Assembly (NCBI GenBank): GCA_022885665.1
Contig: JAGQDJ010000260.1
Coordinates: 1,798,001 to 1,862,000, forward strand
Reading direction: 5' to 3'
From: Triops longicaudatus
Taxonomy: Eukaryota; Arthropoda; Branchiopoda; Notostraca; Triopsidae
Length of the DNA: 64,000 nucleotides
Each line of letters starts with the position of its first letter. Position 1 is the first letter of the stretch. Shown piece after piece: positions 60,836 to 64,000 of this stretch. Made by a program: the position numbers and the translations under genes. The notes below the pieces were generated by a model that had not been told where the DNA came from, ran no database searches, and saw only the letters and a program-made list of their open reading frames with translations.

Positions 60836-62324
60836 TTCCAAATACGAGGGGGAAATTCCCAGTGCTGTCCGGAGTTCATTTCTGTACGAATGTGATGCTT
60901 TCCACCTACTGATGTCGTTCATTCAAGAAAGAAAAGTCTTTCTTCATAACTCATCTTACACATTAACCGTGAACTGTCTTCGCATAGTTTTATTGCCTTC
61001 CAGATTAGGAGGAAGTCACCTTAATTGTAAGGCAAACACATATGTAATTTATGCGTTTCGGAAATCAATAAACAGCTATGGATATATCGCTGTGGAACAC
61101 TCCTTATGCAGTCTGTATACTTGGTGACCGAATCTTTGTTTACTTACCCTTTTCTAAAGGAGACGGGGATCCATTTTATCCGTTGGAAGCGTGCTAAAGA
61201 ATTAGGTTTTTATTCAACTGGTAGGTCATGAATAAAGAATTCCAACTTATTTTTCTCATGTGGGATGGGGTTGGTTGCGTTGATCTACGGTTTGGGGAAT
61301 AGGATTGAACACGATCCGATTTTAAGCATTTCGCGGGATACATCAGCTTCCTGGTTTTAAGAATTCTCACCAATTGTCCTTATCGTCATTCGCTATATCG
61401 ATTGCTTGAAAGAGTAGTATAATGTAAGAGGCTTTCAGAAAGTAGTTTTATAGCATATTGGACTTTGTTTAGGGGGAAGTAAAACCTAACTGTCTTCTAA
61501 CGCTTCTTTTACGGACTTGCGTACAAGCTTTTCGTTCCTATCCTTCCTATTCCACAGCTATTGGAGCGACCTTGTTTACCAGATGGGAGTAAATGGCTTT
61601 TTGCTGTTACGGGACGAAGGGATCCCACTTACGAATACTCAAAAACGGTTAGGTCGGAGCATTCTGTGCTAGTGCGAGACAAGCAGCCGTGGGTACAACA
61701 TCAGTGGGACCGGTCACTTTGTGCGTCGTGTTTTTCATATGGGAAATCACTAGTACCATTCGTTGGACTTTCACTTTTCGGTTGTCAGCAAATCGTTGGT
61801 GAGGTGCTTTTATTTTTCTTCCCCGTCAGAATTTGGCCTTTGCGTGTCCTAGTTCTGTGATATGGGTCGCTTACCGCCCATCGTGGCATTTATGTTTATT
61901 TTCTTTTACATTCCATCTTCGTATGCGCGAAAGAGTAAGCGTCTGTTTAACGGATGTTTTCCTTTTTTGCCCAGCGTAAAATGCAAAACACGGGAAGGTC
62001 GATCTCCTTGTATTACTCTCGGTTTCCTCTGCTAACACTTTCCAAAACCTTTATCGCCCACTTTTTTAACCGCATCATGCTCCTTTCATATTTGAACCGC
62101 TTTATGAGCAGGATTTGGTTCACGTGAAAACCTGGCTTGCCTTTTTCGTGGCATTTTGGGAGGCACTCCCTCGTCCGTCGTGAGTTATCGTTTTTCGAAA
62201 AATTGTTGGCCTTCAGCAGTTAAACTTTTTACTCGCATACACCACGAACTACACAATGTTGTAGTCAGGTTTTCATGTATTACGATCTGTTTTGATTGTA
62301 TTAGTAGTTCCTAAGTCCGTCGTG
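60836..62324. other. Intergenic region, SMYD4 to 5'-nucleotidase
   Basis: The first part is probably the SMYD4 3' UTR, with AATAAA at 61067-61072. Frames of 117 codons (60774-61127, partly over the SMYD4 end) and 99 codons (61561-61860) show no family resemblance. The 5'-nucleotidase promoter should lie in the last few hundred bases. Confidence 0.4.
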
Positions 62325-63985
62325 ATGGCTCGTCTGGCACTGGGCCTCGGGTTGGTTTTCGCAGCCGGCTTTTTAGTCCTCGACGTCAGCGCTGATTTCA
62401 ATTTAACCATCTTGCACGTGAACGACGTCCATTGTCGCTTTGAAGAAGCTAACAAATATTCGGGCACGTGCATTAAAGAAGATGCAGACAAGGGAAAATG
62501 TTTTGGCGGTTTCCCTCGTATTGTACACAAAGCTCGTGAAATCCAGCGAGGGACGCCCAACAGTATTTTCTTAAGCGGGGGCGACTTCTTTCAAGGAACC
62601 ATTTGGTATACCATTCACAAATGGAAGGTAGTGTCGCATTTCGTCAACATGCTCAATTTGACGGCTATGGTACGTAGTCTCCCCACCAATTTAGACCTTT
62701 CAGCATAGAAGAAATTTTTTATGTATATCGGAATTTCTTATAACAGTCACTCGGAAACCACGAGTTCGATGATGGAATCGATGGGCTGGTACCATTTGTG
62801 GACAATGCTCCGTTTCCGATCATTTCTGCCAATATCGACACGTCCAAAGAACCTCGTTTACATGGCCGAATTGGAAAGTCGGCTGTGGTTGACATTCATG
62901 GCCGTAAAGTTGGCATAATTGGATATGTCACAACGGAAACTACAGTAATTGCTTTTCGACTCCTTCTAGTAGCTCTGTTAGCTTTTTTATGTCATTCCGT
63001 TTATTTTTATGTTTGGAATGGGTCCGTTTGTGTGTTCAATTTCTTATTTTACTTTTAAGACCATCTCACTGCCCGAAAATGTGGTAATCCAAGACGAAAT
63101 TGAAGGAGTGAAACAAGAAGCTGCACGACTCAAGAGTCAAGGAATCAATATTCTTATCGCGGTGGGCCACGCTGGCTATCTTAAAGACATTGCTATTGCA
63201 GAACAAGTCCCCGATATTGACGTGGTCGTTGGGGGTCATACCAATACCTTTTTGTGGAACGGTATAACGTTTTATTTCACCTTGAATACTTTTTAGTCTG
63301 CGTTTCCTCTCCCATTAGGACCGGCTCCCTCGACTGAAGACGTACAAGGACCTTATCCAACGGTTGTGACGCAGAAATCGGGAAGAAAGGTGCCCGTTGT
63401 GCAGGCTTATGCTTTTGGAAAATACTTGGGCCACCTAGAGGTGGCCTTTGATGACAACGGAGAAGTTATAACCTCAGCCGGTCAGCCCATTGTTTTGGAC
63501 AAATCCGTACCAAAAGGTAAGAAACATTCTTATACTGCATTAGACCTGCACTGGGTACTGTGAAGGTCATTTTTTACGGTAATAGTGAAGGATGCGTTTG
63601 ATTACAAGAATCCCCGTTAAGAATCCGCCTAAGACATAGCTTTTTTCCGTGTTTAGATCCCAAGGTTGTGGAAGAGCTGGTTCCATTTCGCCAGAAGGTA
63701 GAAGAGGTAGCGTTGCGTGTCGTGGGACAGACCAAAGTTTTTTTGGACGGAAACCGTTTATCATGTCGAATGAAGGAATGTAATCTTGGTAATCTCATTG
63801 CTGACTCGTTTGTTAACTTGGTAAGATGAACCGGTGTTGTCACGTCCTTGTTCGTATATTTTCTCATATATTTTTCCCCCTATAGTACGTTAAGTACGCC
63901 GAACCAGGCCAGTGGACAAAGGCTGCCATAGCTATTGTTAATGGAGGCGGCGTTCGTGCATCTATTGACGAGATGTCTTCTGGAG
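62325..63985 (+). CDS. Ecto-5'-nucleotidase (NT5E/CD73 family), 3' end cut off
   Basis: Metal-dependent phosphoesterase that would hydrolyse extracellular AMP to adenosine; related arthropod proteins include salivary apyrases. Exons so far: 62325-62669, 62747-62944, 63060-63261, 63319-63516, 63657-63820, 63886-63985, all in phase (about 402 codons). A signal peptide opens the protein (MARLALGLGLVFAAGFLVL). The metallophosphatase domain shows ILHVNDVHCRFEE (metal Asp/His), SGGDFFQGT, LGNHEFDDG (NHE), VGHAGYLKD and VVVGGHTNTFLWNG, then the CD73 block KVPVVQAYAFGKYLGHLEVA. The C-terminal domain begins at LSCRMKECNLGNLIADSFVN and NGGGVRASIDE, the nucleotide-binding loop. It resembles CD73 more than salivary apyrase. 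The remaining exons, and any GPI signal that would separate surface from soluble forms, lie beyond the window. Confidence 0.92.
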
Positions 63986-64000
63986 GTACAGTACATAACT

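Noticed and set aside
61561..61860. 99-codon frame after a TTCCACAG acceptor as a further SMYD4 exon
   Set aside because: SMYD4 already ends with a typical C-terminal helix at 60835, and this frame has no SMYD4 or TPR resemblance.
1..64000. CRISPR arrays, bacterial operons, prophage or ribosome-binding sites
   Set aside because: Spliced genes and arthropod families throughout show a eukaryotic genome; no repeat-spacer pattern seen.

Overview
The window is eukaryotic and nearly certainly from an arthropod. Genes are split by many very short GT-AG introns (mostly 48-90 bp). The protein set fits an arthropod: a secreted GH18 chitinase with a C-terminal peritrophin-type chitin-binding domain, an Eiger/EDA-like TNF ligand, and a Diversin/Diego homologue. 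The compact introns and the chitinase sequence recall branchiopod crustaceans, but that placement is inference; the sequence alone does not fix the species. All exon boundaries below were read by hand from splice consensus, reading phase and family resemblance.

Layout. Positions 1 to about 16.8 kb hold no gene I can recognise; this stretch contains an inverted-repeat element (13.05-13.67 kb), a G-rich purine tract and low-complexity runs. From 16.9 to 44.6 kb genes are tightly packed: chitinase (+), EMSY (+), TNF-family ligand (-), a decayed C-terminal fragment of O-GlcNAcase (-), an NAT8-like acetyltransferase (-), Mediator subunit MED8 (+), a GH65 glucosidase of the PGGHG/ATHL1 family (+), an mTERF factor (-), LYRM2 (+) and an ANKRD6/Diversin/Diego-type protein (-). 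From 44.6 to 56.5 kb I see no convincing exon; the missing 5' exons of the Diversin gene must lie there or beyond. SMYD4 (+, 56.6-60.8 kb) follows. The window ends inside an ecto-5'-nucleotidase gene (+, from 62.3 kb).

Gene arrangement. Three pairs converge with short gaps and probably share 3' UTR territory: EMSY/TNF, PGGHG/mTERF and LYRM2/Diversin. The mTERF and LYRM2 start codons are only 277 bp apart and point away from each other, so two nuclear genes for mitochondrial proteins appear to share one promoter region. NAT8-like and MED8 are likewise divergent, with 409 bp between starts. There is no operon logic; the genes cover unrelated housekeeping and signalling roles.

Points of most interest: (1) the PGGHG homologue has a signal peptide, part of it encoded by a 20-nt first exon, and a hydrophobic C-terminal tail, so this enzyme appears to be secretory or surface-anchored; (2) an OGA acetyltransferase-like fragment has an in-frame stop followed by residual family similarity, and lies beside a three-copy repeat; (3) an exact 142-bp duplication flanks the only N and is probably an assembly artefact; (4) a tRNA-Leu-like head lies next to it; (5) a 152-codon open frame overlaps the EMSY stop codon. 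I found no convincing undescribed multi-gene system.
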